Assembly: GCA_013433145.1 (NCBI GenBank)
Contig: CM024191.1
Span: forward strand, 7,073,888 to 7,137,887
DNA length: 64,000 nt
Source: Ascaris suum
Lineage: Eukaryota; Nematoda; Chromadorea; Rhabditida; Ascarididae
Direction: 5' to 3'
The notes beneath the pieces are model-generated. The model ran no database searches and was not told the DNA's origin. It was given only the letters and a program-made list of their open reading frames with translations. The translations under genes and the position numbers were made by a program. Positions 49,801-61,915 of this stretch are shown here, in pieces (the first letter of the stretch is position 1; each line of letters starts with the position of its first letter).

Positions 49801-52528
49801 AAACAAATTACGGGATCACACGGTCATGTTTTACATAGAAAAACATCGCTCTGAAACAAGTGCACGCTTGCCAACAAATTGTACACTGAGTTGCTTAGTT
49901 CCCTTTTCAACCATAAAATAGTTGTTCTAAGAACACTAAGACGCTTTAATTTCGACTACTCTTTGTGGGCTACAGAACTCAATGATGCAAAAGAAACGGT
50001 ATGTGGTGCGCATTATGGAAGAACTTAGCTTCTCGGACACAAACAGGAGATCACATCCATGATCTGACAATTGCTACAGCTATGACAATACTTTCCGGAT
50101 TTTGTTTTGCTTCGGAGAGATTGCATGCCGAAATCGGCCCAATCAACATACACAAAAGATTATTTCTCACTCCAGTTTAATACCGAGGAGCACAATGGCT
50201 TATCATGACACTTGCCCATTCATTAGAGCCTACAAGCCATACCACAGCTGTTAGAGCTTGAAAAACTCGGTCGTGAATGCAGCCAAACAACGAACGGTAT
50301 CAAAAGTTTAAAAAATTTTTGTTTTCATCGGTACCTGTGCACGAAAAACCTTTCCGCTCGCAGCGCCACTCGCTCCAGCAGCCTCACCAGGATCCCCTGA
50401 GGGAACGTCATATGGCACTGAAACTGAATGCCGTAGATTACTTATGCATTACTGCGAACTAAAAGCACAGCAAGGAGGTGTTTACGCATGCCGATAATAA
50501 CCACTGGGACGAGCATATCAATAACTATGTCACAATTTGCAGCGCGTTATCGATGTGTTACGCAATTCACAGTTGGTGCTGCAATAACATAGTGATAATC
50601 TCACTGGGACATTGAGATAATAACTGTTTCCCCTCACAATGGCACATGCAGTGTCACTGAGCTGTGGAATACAATCTCCAGCACTCATTTCATGAAGTGT
50701 GATGGCCGTTAGGTTTAAAATTGAGGCAACAAAACTTGCAGGATGTTATCAGGTTGAAAAGAGAAATGAGGAAAGTTTATTCGATCTACAAGCAAGCGAA
50801 GCCGATAGGGGTGCTGAATAAGTCAGAATCTCGAATAAACAGATCGGTGAAACCGAGAATGAGTGAGCTTATGCACAAGCAGCTGCCTATCACTTTTTTT
50901 TTTCACTGAAACGATTTCACGTGAGCGTTATATAACAATGAGGAATACTCCGTTCCTCATGAAAAACCCTGCTCCTGTTGTTTATTTATAACTTTAGAAG
51001 TACTTTTCTGGTACAATTAACTAAACTATTGCTGCAGGCAGTTTTTGAAATGGGATTAAAAGTTCCTATTATCAAGAGGTGAAAACATGTGGTCTCGTGT
51101 GCACTGAAGAGATGCGCTTTCATTAAGACACATTTTTTCATGAATCTTCAAAAATGGAATAAAGCGAACGACAAGCTTATTGAAATGGCAAAATCGTGTG
51201 GAAAACTAATATGAAGTCAGGAATGAGGTACATCAATCGAAAAGCCTAAAATGATGCACATCGAAGTCAAATAGTGGTTGATAGCACCTACACTGCACCA
51301 ACAACAACTATCAGGCTTGCAAGGCGAGCGGACAAAACAGACCTGCTGGAAAGAACAAATTTTAGACGCTAATAAAATCGTTAGCCGATCGCAGGAAATT
51401 ATTTAATGTTTCGTTGCGACGATAACGATGAAGTTGAAACATCTTCAACAGCACACCAAAAAATGAGCAAATCCGCAAAAGAGCTGCGAGAGAAATGAAC
51501 TCGATTGCTTGCAATAAACTGTAGCATTTGCATTTATCTGAAGAATTTATGCTCTCCTTAATGCGAAGAATGTCTTATTGCCTAATTTCTTAAAGATCTT
51601 GATTTTGAGGGAAAAACAAGCCCAACTGCAATCAAAAATGACAAAGTGGTACATCTGGATTGAGCAAAATTATGAAAAATAAGTGCCATTAAGAATCAAT
51701 TCAGTACGGGAACGTCTGCCACGAAATTAACTATCCCTCAAGAAAAACAGATCAACCTTTTTGTTTCCTGACTGCAAAAGACTTCGCTGAGTGTGGCGAA
51801 TTGGTGTGTGACGGCATGCAGGTCGCCGATGTAGACACTCGCTCTCTCTTTCCTTCGAAAGCAGATGTTACAGAAGAGAATGGTGGTCGCCTTAGAAATC
51901 CAGACAGGCCATCTGAAATCCGAAAACTGTGTTGCTTTCGACAAACACTACAGCGTTATCACTGCAACAGCATAATGGAACCGCAACTTCCAACGTTCAA
52001 AGTTGTCCACAAGACCAATAATTAGAGTCATGGCAAGCCGCGTTATTTCGTCTGGATTAAACTCTGCTACCCAGTGCTCCTCTCACCCATCACTTATGCA
52101 GCGTCAACGACAGCATGCTCCACGATGGCAATCGACGCCATGTGCTTCCAACAGTCTCCGCCGTCGTCAGCATACTGAGTTCAACAAAACGTGAATGATC
52201 GGCTAATGCGTTTTACGAATCAATAAAGCGACCAGCTTGAGGATGCCACTCTCGGTCCTCATTCAATCAGAATCCTCGCCAAATGAGAACTGGCAGTACC
52301 CTTCCACGATGACTTACAGGATTGGACTTTTGTTGGCGAAAATAGGGCAAAAAAATCCTGTCACAGAATGTTTGTCAAGTTGCGTAGCTCACCGCAGATG
52401 ACAAGTGGATACGAAACTAACCACTGCCCTCTTTGATGCCAGCGCCACTATCATCCGAAATGTGTGGATCAGTTGGTCTCGAGATGCTGCAGTTTGCATT
52501 GGTAGCACCACTAGAAGCACCTTTTTCC
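38786..52528 (-). CDS. large multi-exon gene for a Pro/Ser/Ala-rich protein with tandem Tyr/Pro repeat exons
   Basis: I do not recognise the protein. Exons that chain by splice sites and phase, in gene order: 52528-52422, 50417-50335, 48795-48666, 48154-48083, 47916-47832, 46004-45968, an exon ending at 45548 (open back to about 45845), 44477-44231, 43568-43375 or -43394, 42715-42582, 42237-42160, 42104-42046, 41911-41818, then the repeat exons 40856-40719, 40569-40435, 40257-40120, 39939-39814, 39343-39218 and 38914-38786. Visible features: a Gly/Ala/Ser-rich start, MEDDFPPLQTNSG, two DLKESPxTQPxALKKS repeats, a C-x2-C segment ACPHCRDSFGTGNMPW followed by Gln-rich sequence, and the C-terminal repeats. 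Composition suggests a largely disordered nuclear or RNA-associated protein; that is inference. Two joins (exon ending 45548, and 43568 to 42715) are not settled, and exons may be missing. Confidence 0.65.
39532..39660 (-). pseudogene. dead copy of the tandem Tyr/Pro exon
   Basis: The 43-codon length and layout match the neighbours (APVIMSHAYNQAGVTQ then a stop, later EQPPLAH). The acceptor has changed from TTTAG|G to CTTAA|G, an in-frame TAA sits at codon 17, and the donor CAG|GTTGG has become CAC|TTTAG. With three independent lesions the copy must be skipped; since flanking exons are phase 0, skipping is harmless. Confidence 0.85.
45310..45330. repeat. poly-C tract
   Basis: Twenty-one consecutive C residues; the minus strand (sense for the overlapping gene's intron) carries a poly-G run able to form G-quadruplexes. 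Confidence 0.9.
45548..45845 (-). repeat. internal duplication within a coding exon (DLKESP motif)
   Basis: Within the exon ending at 45548, the block encoding DLKESPxTQPxALKKS occurs twice, 75 nt (25 codons) apart, at about 45553-45600 and 45628-45675. The reading frame is kept and both copies have diverged, which supports selection on the encoded peptide. Confidence 0.6.
46613..46634. repeat. perfect 22-bp palindrome
   Basis: Two 11-base arms (TCCCTTCTGAA and its complement) meet without a spacer around an EcoRI-like GAATTC centre. It lies in an intron of the minus-strand gene. Confidence 0.8.
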
Positions 52529-52927
52529 CTGAAACCTATAATAAAGTCAAGGAAGCAACAGTGGTACCAGAAAAAGACGCAAAGCACGAAACCAAGTGCT
52601 CTCACACTCCAAAACGTACCATGCTCTTCGCCAAACAGCTCAGGAAGCAGGAAAGAAACGCTCCGACAAAGCTTTGAGTGATCCAAAAAGTGGAATTGTA
52701 TTTCGCGACGTTGGGAACACGACTTCCTAACTAGCCCAGCAAGACCGAGTTTCTAACGAACATTTTCATGTTTCTGTGCTCCCGCAATCTCTGACCGAAA
52801 ACGGTCATAAATTATTTGCTCCTCGCAGGTTTTGTGGCCAAAGCTTCTAAAAATTAAAAACATTCAAAACTTTTAGCAGCAATTCAAACAAATGCATGCT
52901 CTCTGGTTTCGCTGATGGAAGTGATTT

Positions 52928-53212
52928 CTAGCCTATTTCATCAACACAACTTTTCTTGTTTGAAATTCTGCAGTTTCCAAATTTCTGGTGCGGTTCCAAC
53001 AACAGTTGCCATTTGAGGCCGATGAAGACTGCGAATGCAGTTCCAAAGTTACATCCTAAAAGCGCCCTCCACGGGAACAAGACATGAATTTCTGGGACAT
53101 CAGCAACGTTGCCAAAATGGGAATGCCACAGTGATGTCATGATTGATGGCGCCTTGGGCACCGACAGTGAGAGAGGAGAGGGGTTCCACAGTACCTGGAA
53201 CAGAGTTCATAA
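52928..53212 (-). CDS. candidate upstream exon of the minus-strand gene
   Basis: A strong acceptor, CTCTGTTCCAG, precedes a frame beginning TVEPLSSLTVGAQGAINHDI that stops at TGC TGA near 53100. An overlapping frame 53161-52928 is also open. No phase-compatible donor to 52528 was identified, so membership is speculative. Confidence 0.2.
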
Positions 53213-53505
53213 CGTGCACCGTAAGTAATGCGGAATGGTTAATAAATAAATCCCATATGTAGTAAAGAACCGGAAATGGAAGAAAGCGGAACCAAGAAGC
53301 ACCATCACTAATATACAACAGTTTAAACGCTAAACCAATCGGCTATGAAAAGGCAACTGCAAACCTTACGAGCAGGGCGTCAATCAAGTCGGGTTAAATT
53401 TCAAATGCTTCATTAGTATAGTCATGATTGGAAGAGTGTTAAGTAAGAACATTTCCCAACACAAAATTATAAAGTGTTAAGAACTTCCTTTTAAACGGTA
53501 CAGCA

Positions 53506-53621
53506 ATGCATGACATTCATGAAGATGATTCATTATCGGGAGTGCTGTTTGACCGCGTCAGCCCAATTAACCCCGCAGTTCGAATTTCACAACCACGCCG
53601 CACTACAAAAAGTCATGAGGT
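53506..53621 (+). CDS. candidate plus-strand exon
   Basis: The acceptor ACGGTACAG is followed by an ATG frame, MHDIHEDDSLSGVLFDRVSP, continuing to SQPRRTTKSHE and donor GAG|GTTAGC. It is hydrophilic and well bounded, but it is isolated and lies on the strand opposite to the surrounding gene. It may be part of a nested gene or chance. Confidence 0.2.
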
Positions 53622-54199
53622 TAGCCTATTTTCGACAAATGCACCAAAAGTGGTGCTGCTGTCTGCGTCAGTTAGCGTAGGCGCTCCAACTTTTTTCGCA
53701 AAGTCAAGTTTCTTGGTCATTGCCTTATATGAAGCAAGGCTACGAATGCTCAAACTTTCTTGCAACAAAATCGAAATAGATATGCCAGTTGAATCCTAGA
53801 ACAAAACTACATTCATAATTTCGTCGCAAAATCAACTTTAATGTCTGCTACTTGATGCCACATTTTGTAAGTGCAAGTTTCTTTACCACTACCTCATTAC
53901 AACAAGAGATGCGAATTTTCTCGACTCTTCTCACTATTCCAAACTGGACAGACTGCCCAATCCGTGGGCGAGAGCATATTCAAACTAAACTTTCAGAACC
54001 AACTTCATTACCTGTTGATCAGTGCGTCACCACTGCGACCGCGTGGATGAAATCTTCAGCAGGTTACAAGAATGACGATCGGACACAAATCCCAGACCAG
54101 AAGCGCCTATATGTTCGATTTCTAAGGGCAACGCACAAAGCGGAAGATGGTTTCTCTCATCGCCAATCTGTTTACATTCATCGTCGTTAACAAAACGGC

Positions 54200-57100
54200 G
54201 TGCCTCTAGTCCCTGGCTAGGTCCGTGGCAATAACTGTTAGCAGGCAGAGATATGCAATGTCATGAAAAAATACAATATCAAGAGTAGGCCAACTTTCAG
54301 AATCTGTGCACCGTTCAAAGCACTGGACCTCGGGTTAAAAGATCTTGACAGATAGACGAAAAAACCACTTTCACAGAAAAAAAAACAGAACAAAAAAACC
54401 AAGTCCAGCCATGCTACTGAATGATGCGCGTGAAGCAAATACCCCTTCTAATCTCTGATATAAAATCTTTTATAAATAACAATTCATCGTGCGTTAAAAA
54501 AAGTCCCCCACCAACGGATACTCCATTCTTTCCATGGATTCTCAAATCTGAAAATATATGAAAAACAACTTTTGACGCCTCCTGCATAAGAAGCAGGGAA
54601 CTACTTTTGTTCCGCAACAATTTCAGTATTTAGGGGACATCGGTAATACGGCAATGTTAACGACCTGAAAAACTTTCCAGAAAAAACTTTTTGGCTGAGC
54701 ACTCCAAATGAAGTCTGATATCGTCTAGCGCCCACTTTCAGATGACCTAAACAGCGAACTGAGCGTGCTTTTTAAAATGTGCAGTCTAAACGTATAAAGT
54801 AAACAAATGGAAGAACGAGAGATTGCGTTGAAACAATACGAAAACGATGAGTTGAAAACCTGGCGCTCATGCTTTCCTCACAATTACTTAATGCACATCG
54901 GTCGATCGAAAAAACGATATTTTATCACGGATGAAGTACATCTTGCTCACGGCATCGTTACCCAGCATCCAATTTCTCACTACCTTGACTGTCTCAATGA
55001 TATGAAGAAAGAGATTCATGAGTCTTTAAAGCATATTCGGCATGAAACGCCATAAAATTCGCATGGAACTGAACACAGAGTAGATGCTTCAGGCAGAATT
55101 CGATAAAATGGTTGTTTATTGCGGCAACTTTACTCTGATTACGTTTGCGATCCCATCGAAGTTGATTTGTATATTCTCCAGACTTAACCTGTTTGAAAGA
55201 TTTCCTCAAAACCCCAAAAAATTAACTTTCCAACGCATTCTTTACAAGCTGGAAGAAGCAGTTGTAACGTCTTGCGAATGTTGTTTTAGTGGAAAAAAAG
55301 AGAAACATTTCGAGAGGATCAAGACCGTACAGAGTTTCATCAAACTCTTTTTTCTCCAGCACGTTTCCTCGAAGATGAAAATTTCCAACCGATTGCTGGA
55401 AATCCAACCTCAGTTGTGCGCGAAAAAGTCTTTCGAGCGGATAAAACTTTCTGAATAAGTGAATATTTCACCGAACTCCATGTGAAAGCATCTATTAGAA
55501 CAAGCGTTCGTGAATAACAATTCAGCTCGAAACGTTGAACCTGATTGCACTCAAAAGGAGAAGTTGTCAAGGCTGTTGACAAAATCTCTTTAGGAAGCCA
55601 CAGTAGTAAGCAAACCTGATAAGTAATCTATAATCCTTGCCATAACGTGATCTAAACGATGTAGTCCATCTCGTCGCGAAATGGTAATCATATTGTGCAC
55701 TACATGAGAGGATTTTAAATCAATCAATTGGTAAAAAATCCCTGAACGCATTTAGTTAAATAAAACTAACCATTCCCCCTAATAATTAATCGCATAAACA
55801 GGCCTTTAGAGCACCCAACAGCTTATATCCGAAGTTAGGAGAACCTGTCCGCAGAACACAGACAAAAATGGACAGCATTTTCAAAGAGTGTCCACAGCTA
55901 CCTTAGGCACATTGTGACTCATCGCGAAAACACAAAACTAGGTGGTAAGTGCGATCAAAACAAGTGCTGATTACAAGCTTCCCTCACCCCTTCGCGGAAA
56001 AAACTGCGGCTGACAGTTTCGGTCTAAAACTCGCCACTTCAAGCCTTGAAGTATCTGATACAATAATTCCAGCAACATCTGTTGCTCGGTCGATCGCAAT
56101 CTGCCAGACATCGCCTTTGGTATTCCAACTTTGAAACGTGAATGACAAAACTGCTGGGAATAAATCTGTCCGAATGATCCACAAACCAACAGCCTTAGTA
56201 TTATTTGAAGCGCGATGTGGTACAAAAATTTTGGCGTATCCTATCAAATCGCCACCAGGATTAATGAAATCCCACTTTTTCCTATATTGATCTCTCGTCG
56301 CGAATTACATTCTAAAAATGCTGAAATATTTTTTGGCCAGTATTGCTCCCTCGTCTAGACCGGCCTGCAAAATGGACGAAATTATTCACTCATGCCTAAC
56401 ATCACTCAAGAACGAGTGAGTAGAAAGCGGAATAGATAATGAGTGAAACAGTGGTCAGTCTGGCGAAATCCATTCGCAAGGGATTTTGACGCCAAAATTT
56501 CTTCCAAGATGTCGTAAGCTGTTCGAGTTCGAAACCTGCTACACCTGTAGCTTTTCATTTAAACATATTCTGAAATTCAGCTAGTGGCTTGCCAACTATG
56601 TATGCAGCCGATGGCACAGTGATGCCCATATACAGGAACCACTCATATAAACAGCATGACTAGGAGCACGACGACAGTGATTCAGCACATCGCTTAACCT
56701 CCTGAATTACAGCAGCGTCGTTGCCCTTAAGTTTGTAGCTAGGAAAAATCAGCAGGGGAGGAAACGCAACCCAGGTGAATGTGAAATAATAGAAGAGGGT
56801 TCTCAAGGGACTGGGTATCATTAACCGCCATCATCCAAAAATGCTGAAAGAAGTGAGCAGCAGCACATTGCAATCGTAGCCTTCTAACGCATTTTATAGC
56901 ATTTCCGCGCAATCATAAAACGATTTATACTTTCACATTTTCTCACGGAATTTACTCCGCACAACAACAGCAACAACAAGAATTAGCGAACAGATGAGCA
57001 TTTTTGTAAATTATAATGGCGCAGATCGTCAGTCCTCAAAATTTGACGAAGCAGATCCCATAATGAGCCATTCGACTACATGCACTCACGTTAAAGAGAT

Positions 57101-57330
57101 TCGTGGATTAAACGGAAGGCCGAACGCAAGATGTAGTTGACTTAGTAAGTGCCTGGCGAGTTCGCGCATGTTTTTGGCAAGTGCGCATCCTTCTGAAGAA
57201 ATGCAGTGCGAATTTTTTTTTCACATCAAGCAAAACATTTCTTTATATTGCTCCTGCCAAATAATGCTCTTCAAACTACTCCTGCTTGTGCCTTTTATGC
57301 GAAATAAGCTTCCCCCATTACGTCTCTAAT
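54200..57330. other. no gene confidently recognised
   Basis: The stretch is AT-richer. Plus frames at 54807-55055 (82 codons, starting MEEREIALKQYENDELKTW) and 55084-55458 (124 codons) are the longest. Neither resembles a known family and neither has convincing splice context. If the minus-strand gene starts near 58 kb, this is one of its introns. Confidence 0.35.
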
Positions 57331-57333
57331 CAG

Positions 57334-57492
57334 CAAGTGATCAGCTATCCATTAACAGTCAGACCGCCAGATTATGGCCTGTGGCAGCAGATCACGCAGA
57401 CCCTATGTGGACGCGAAAGAGAGCAGACGACGACACGCCCGAACAACGTAGCGTCTTCTATGCCACGGTCACCAGATCCACTTCTATGAATG
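57334..57492. CDS. splice-bounded exon of uncertain strand
   Basis: On the plus strand CTCTAATCAG|...AATG|GTTAGC bounds a 159-nt phase 1/1 frame starting SDQLSINSQTARLWPVAADH. On the minus strand an acceptor ATTCATAG opens a phase-2 frame starting SGSGDRGIEDATLFGRVVV, which would continue the chain from the candidate exon 57757-57685. Only one can be real. The plus-strand version has the better splice sites, while the minus-strand version fits its neighbours. Confidence 0.3.
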
Positions 57493-57684
57493 GTTAGCAT
57501 TTACCCGTATGAAACAAAGCAGAAGCTGCTCAAAGACGAAAGCGGTGCCTCGGAAACTCCGTCACTTGGCCATTTCATCCAGAGTTGTTGCTGTGGTGAC
57601 CATTTAACCGATCACACATTCACGGCTCGCGGACGAAGGATATCAAAGCACCATCATCACGGAAGGCATTTTTTATTCTCATAC

Positions 57685-58008
57685 AAAGGACTACAGATAC
57701 AAAATAGACGGCGCGATTCAAACACTGTCGCGCTGCGGCTCATTCCCACGTTTATAGCTACAAGAGAGATTCTAAGCCATTAACACCACGTAAGCACGCC
57801 AACCAATGAGCGTAAATTTGTAATAGTCAACATGCCTTGCAGCGTTCCATTTGCGCCTGGGTCTGAACGTTTGGAAGCCGTCAGCTTTTTCCTCATCGCA
57901 TTTTTCCTTGCTGCGTGGATTCATTTCCGTTTCACCTTGTTCACGCTGCGACATCCCCTGTCCACTGTCGTGCAGCTTCGCCCTATAAAACACCACGCAT
58001 TTCGAGCA
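57685..58008 (-). CDS. candidate 5' exons of the minus-strand gene
   Basis: The excellent acceptor TTCATTTCTCAG is followed by an exon 58008-57804 encoding a polar stretch, with an internal ATG at 57954 opening MSQREQGETEMNPRSKEKCD and ending RRKWNAARHVDYYKFTLIG. After a 46-nt intron (GTTGGC...CTCTTGTAG) exon 57757-57685 continues in phase (INVGMSRSATVFESRRLF). The short intron and phase fit support this. It could be the start of the large gene that continues below 52.5 kb, or a separate gene. Confidence 0.45.
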
Positions 58009-58469
58009 CTGAGAAATGAATAAAAAATTGGCTTTAAAAGCCACTATGATGGCTTTTCAAAAAGTTCAAGAAGTTTTATAAGTGCGACAAATGAAGCAAT
58101 ACCGTGAGATGCGTTTGACAGCTATGAATAGGTGTGACGATGGAAGACAATCACTCATCTGTCGCATCAACTTGCCGAATTTATCCGTCGCCTCAAGCAG
58201 TTTGAAACACTACCGTAATGTATGAGTTTGGATATTTATGAGATGATTGAATTTCACGAGCGCCAGTGCCAACCGATGGCGCTTATGCAACTAAAACTCA
58301 TTAGAGCGCGTACCGACTGAGGGCTGACTCTCCTAGAAATCACAGAGAAGGGTAACATGCGACTTTGTTTACTTTTACCATATCGGCGTCAGCGAAGACG
58401 TAACTGCTCATGACATGCTGTGATCTCAAAAAACGTTAAACAAGAACGATACGGCGGTATTTTTTGCAG

Positions 58470-59213
58470 AAAGAAGCTATAGATAAAGCTCCAGAAAGCA
58501 CTGCAGCAAATGTGCAGTTGGTCATTAAGCGTACGTACTGCAGAACTAACTACCGTGTCTCGCAAACTATACCACACTGACCCACCACTGCATAGTTCAA
58601 TAATTTCTTGAACAGCTGGTATAATGGCCGCAGAACATCGAAGAGAGCCTTCTCCCTCCAGTAACCGCTTGAAGTCGCTGAAGAAAAGCATGCAGAAAAC
58701 GTACTCGACCAGTTGAAACATGTAAACACACAAGTACATTATATATTTGGCTTATTTACGAATACCAGTTTGATGATTGCTGCAGTAAAAGTGGAACCAC
58801 TCCATTCTGCACTGCAATGGAAAACTAATAAAAAGTTGACGGAGCATGTTCTGAGGGAAGCAGCGAGTTACGAGCTACTAAGTGTCTTACCACAGTGAGT
58901 AAATAGCTCTGCGATTTTACTCCCATTGAAAAACGGCACTAAGGTGATCAAAATGATAGAATTAAGCGCGAGCACTGAAGAAAAGACTCAATCAATGCCT
59001 TGGAAGAAACAAAACAGAGAATGCGCATTTCGGGAACCACCAGTTATGGCAATCCTAGCGACAACAACTGCGAACAGTAACTACAGTCGTAGGTCGAACA
59101 GTAACTACTGCAAACGATCCAAGTCCTTTTGGATGTTCTAGGCGACCAGTTGGAGAAGGTATATTCGGAATTGCTGGCGGTAGGGTGCGCATGCTCAGGA
59201 CGTTGAGCACTTA
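58470..59213 (+). CDS. candidate five-exon plus-strand gene, product unknown
   Basis: Exons 58470-58530, 58634-58660, 58786-58894, 58981-59076 and 59142-59213 chain in phase with acceptors such as TTTTTTGCAG and ATTGCTGCAG and donors such as CACA|GTGAGT. They encode KEAIDKAPESTAANVQLVIK, a short RREPSPS segment, IKVEPLHSALQWKTNKKLTE, LLSVLPQKDSINALEETKQR, SYGNPSDNNCEQ and a final VGEGIFGIAGGRVRMLRTLS before TAA. IKVEP fits a sumoylation consensus, suggesting a nuclear protein. The 27-nt second exon and the start are uncertain; upstream exons are not identified. On the opposite strand a 116-codon frame (58739-58389) weakly resembles hAT-type sequences; I judge the plus-strand chain more likely. 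Confidence 0.4.
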
Positions 59214-59703
59214 ACTAATCAAATACTGAAATTTGGAGTTCTGATTTTACAAACACGCCCATCGGTAACGGACCCGATTCAATGAAAGCGAAGGGACATG
59301 GATCGGATCCATCTGCGGAAATCGTTTTGCTTTTACGAACGGCTAATAAAAACACATGCCATTAAAGTTTGACCAAAACATGAAGCGAGAAATTGTTTCA
59401 GCTTTCACAGTGTTGTTATTGCTTCAAAGAGGATGGCAAATTCCCGATATAAAATAAAATTTCATCAACGAGCAAACATGCAATTACTTCGTATTCTATG
59501 CTACGATAACTGCATAACAGGCTTCATAAATATGAGCCAGAGACTTGAATCACTTGCAGCTGACAGCACCGATCACTAGCAACCACGGAGCCCATACAAG
59601 GAAAGGAATGAGCGATGATTAATGTGCGCAGTTTGGTTCTGCTAATTAGCTTCGTCCGAGTCGGTTCAGAATTGAACTAATGAATAAGCCGATGTTTTCT
59701 TTT

Positions 59704-59820
59704 TCTTCAATTTTAGGCGATATTGTTTCACTTGAAGCTCCGAATTGGCGCTTGATGACTGAAGAAGCATTAATTGTTCTTCGATCGACTCCTCCAACAT
59801 ATCTCGGGAAACAACCTTAA
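59704..59820 (+). CDS. candidate terminal exon, unassigned
   Basis: After the acceptor TTCTTCAATTTTAG a frame reads DIVSLEAPNWRLMTEEALIV and on to RSTPPTYLGKQP before TAA at 59820. It is well composed but isolated, and its gene is not identified. Confidence 0.25.
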   Translation, partial: SSILGDIVSLEAPNWRLMTEEALIVLRSTPPTYLGKQP

Positions 59821-60865
59821 CGGAAATCTTTCAGCAACTAGCTATCATTAACAATTTTTTCTACATAATAACCTTCCAGCTAGCAACATTCTTCGAGGAA
59901 TAAATGTTCTCAGCGTTTCATTCATTCAAATTGCTTCTTCCTTTAAACGATCACGAGCAGCATAGTGTCTTTGAATGAAGCGATATATTTGAGCTGAATT
60001 TTGTAATCTTTCGGTACGGTCGATTTTTCATCAAAAATTCTGAAAGAGTTTTATGATTCCATCAAAAATAAGATAGTGGTGATGAAAATGGAACGCTTAA
60101 CGCATGCGGCATATTTGTGTTTAAACGCCAGTTGATTCACGCAGTTCTTCTCCCTTAAATAAATCAATCTGCGGCACGCCACCTTGTAGCCATGACTATA
60201 CCATGGCTTAACGTTACACCTATTATCCGTTTAATGGCATCTCATCGTCTGTCTTGCTGAAATTGCTAATGATTGATGTAGCCATGTGAAATGCGCCGAT
60301 ATCCATTATTTTATCCAACAAATTCGATCCCTTCCACTAAGATTGTTACTGAAAAACTGTGTTAATGATGGCTCCACTCAACGATTGTTGTTTAGGAATT
60401 ACAGTCAATTAAAGGAGTACCCCAAAAGTATGCTGCAAATGAGAGAACGATGAACACTGATAGCGCCACCGAGACAATGCCAGAAAGTTCTCTTAAAATC
60501 TCGCCATACTTTCTGACAAGAAATGAAATTAAAACAATATATCGATATTAAGTGAAATTAAAAACAAAATATCGAACGATATTCCAGCTAAGTCATCATT
60601 TACCTTGTTTTTAATAAGAAATGATCAAGCTTGACTGGTCATTTATTGAGAGGCCAAGTGATGAATGCTGCAGGAAGTTTAAATAATGGTAAACTTAAGG
60701 CTAGTTCTAAAAATTTGCACGCAGTTGTAAACCAAAGGACTGCTTGTTTTGTATCTGCGTATGAGAGATCATTGATCCTCTAAGAACTTTTCTTTTCAAA
60801 GGAAACCTCCAAGTAGGCGTTGAAGGATTCAGTGAAATGAGTTCATAAAAGTGGATCCTATACAG

Positions 60866-61915
60866 CTATTCCTTGCAAAATGTACTTTCATCAGTGCCCA
60901 CCCGCTTTTTGAAGAAAAATTTGAGTCATCTTCAATAGCAGATAGGCTCGAGGCTAATGAGATATCTGACGATTCTTTGCTCAAATGTTCGGGTGATTCA
61001 AAGGGAATGTTCAAAAAACATTGCACGTGACCTTGTTAATGCAGTATGTTTCGCGTTAAATCAGTAAACAGGCTGAATAGCAACGTATTTTACGGCTTAT
61101 TTATTTTGCTGGAAGCTCTCGACCCGATTTACCATCATACGTGAAAAATATCAAAGTCGCTTAGCTGTGTGAAGAGGATAGGATATTGTTGTCTGTTCGG
61201 AAATAGCGCTTGCGTTCGTCCTATCAGCTCATTGCATCTGCGATCTGGATAAGGCCATTAAACAAGTGGAATAAATGGGCAGTGCTCCGAGGGAAGAAAT
61301 ATTGGCATAGCTATTTGTGGGACATCATTAAGAATAAAAGCAACGATTTCATGTTGTTTAGTGAAATGGTACTCACTTTTAAGGATCGAATAGAAGCATC
61401 ACGCGAAGTTCGTCATCGAAACACAGGAAAACGCATCGACGCATCGCATAAAACGACGACCACCACTTCCTCCCTTTCTGGCATCGACATCCAGAATAGG
61501 CGAACATTCGGAAGGAAACACTGCGCTGTTGCTCTTGCAGTACTCAAGCTCCTATTTAAGCGATCTGTCGGCTCTACTAACCGAATTCGCCTTTCATGGT
61601 TTCTGCCTGCCTTGTTGATTTCTAGCATATCCCGTTTGTCCTCTGTAAAACTAGACCATCACCCCTTTAGGTCTTTTAGTAACCTTCTGAAGATCATGGA
61701 AGCTGCCTTAGGTTGTTGTTGAATATAGTTTGAAAGATGATTCAGTAGGAAGCATTCTTACTACATCGAACTGCATACGAGCTGATATTGATAATTGCTT
61801 CCTGAAACTCAATTTGAAACGAGTAAATAGCGAAGGAAGATACAAAAATTACGCGGGAACGCGAATGCAAGAACCAAATTGTCTATCGAGTTCATTTCTT
61901 AACGTAAATCAGAGT
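60866..61915 (+). CDS. candidate two-exon segment of an unrecognised gene
   Basis: Exon 60866-61026 (acceptor CCTATACAG, donor CAC|GTGACC, phase 0 to 2) encodes a Ser/Glu-rich stretch including FEEKFESSSIADRLEANEIS. Exon 61729-61915 (acceptor GAATATAG, donor AGT|GTGAGT, phase 2 to 0) continues LKDDSVGSILTTSNCIRADI and ends in NVNQS. The phases agree. A separate minus frame over the first exon (61026-60829) is its shadow. No domain is recognised. Confidence 0.35.

Noticed and set aside
55084..55458. 124-codon plus frame
   Set aside because: It is AT-rich with skewed Phe/Lys/Ile content, no family motif and no coding neighbour.
58389..58739. 116-codon minus frame with a stretch like LLEGEGSLRCSAAIIPAVQE, weakly similar to hAT C-terminal sequence
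   Set aside because: The plus strand at the same place carries short hydrophilic exons with better splice sites and compatible phases. The hAT resemblance lacks invariant residues.
61210..61722. 170-codon plus frame, the longest non-repeat plus-strand frame in the right part
   Set aside because: It lies between two better exons and would be in their intron. Its composition is mixed, the Lys/Arg/Ser/Leu runs suggest chance, and no family motif is seen.
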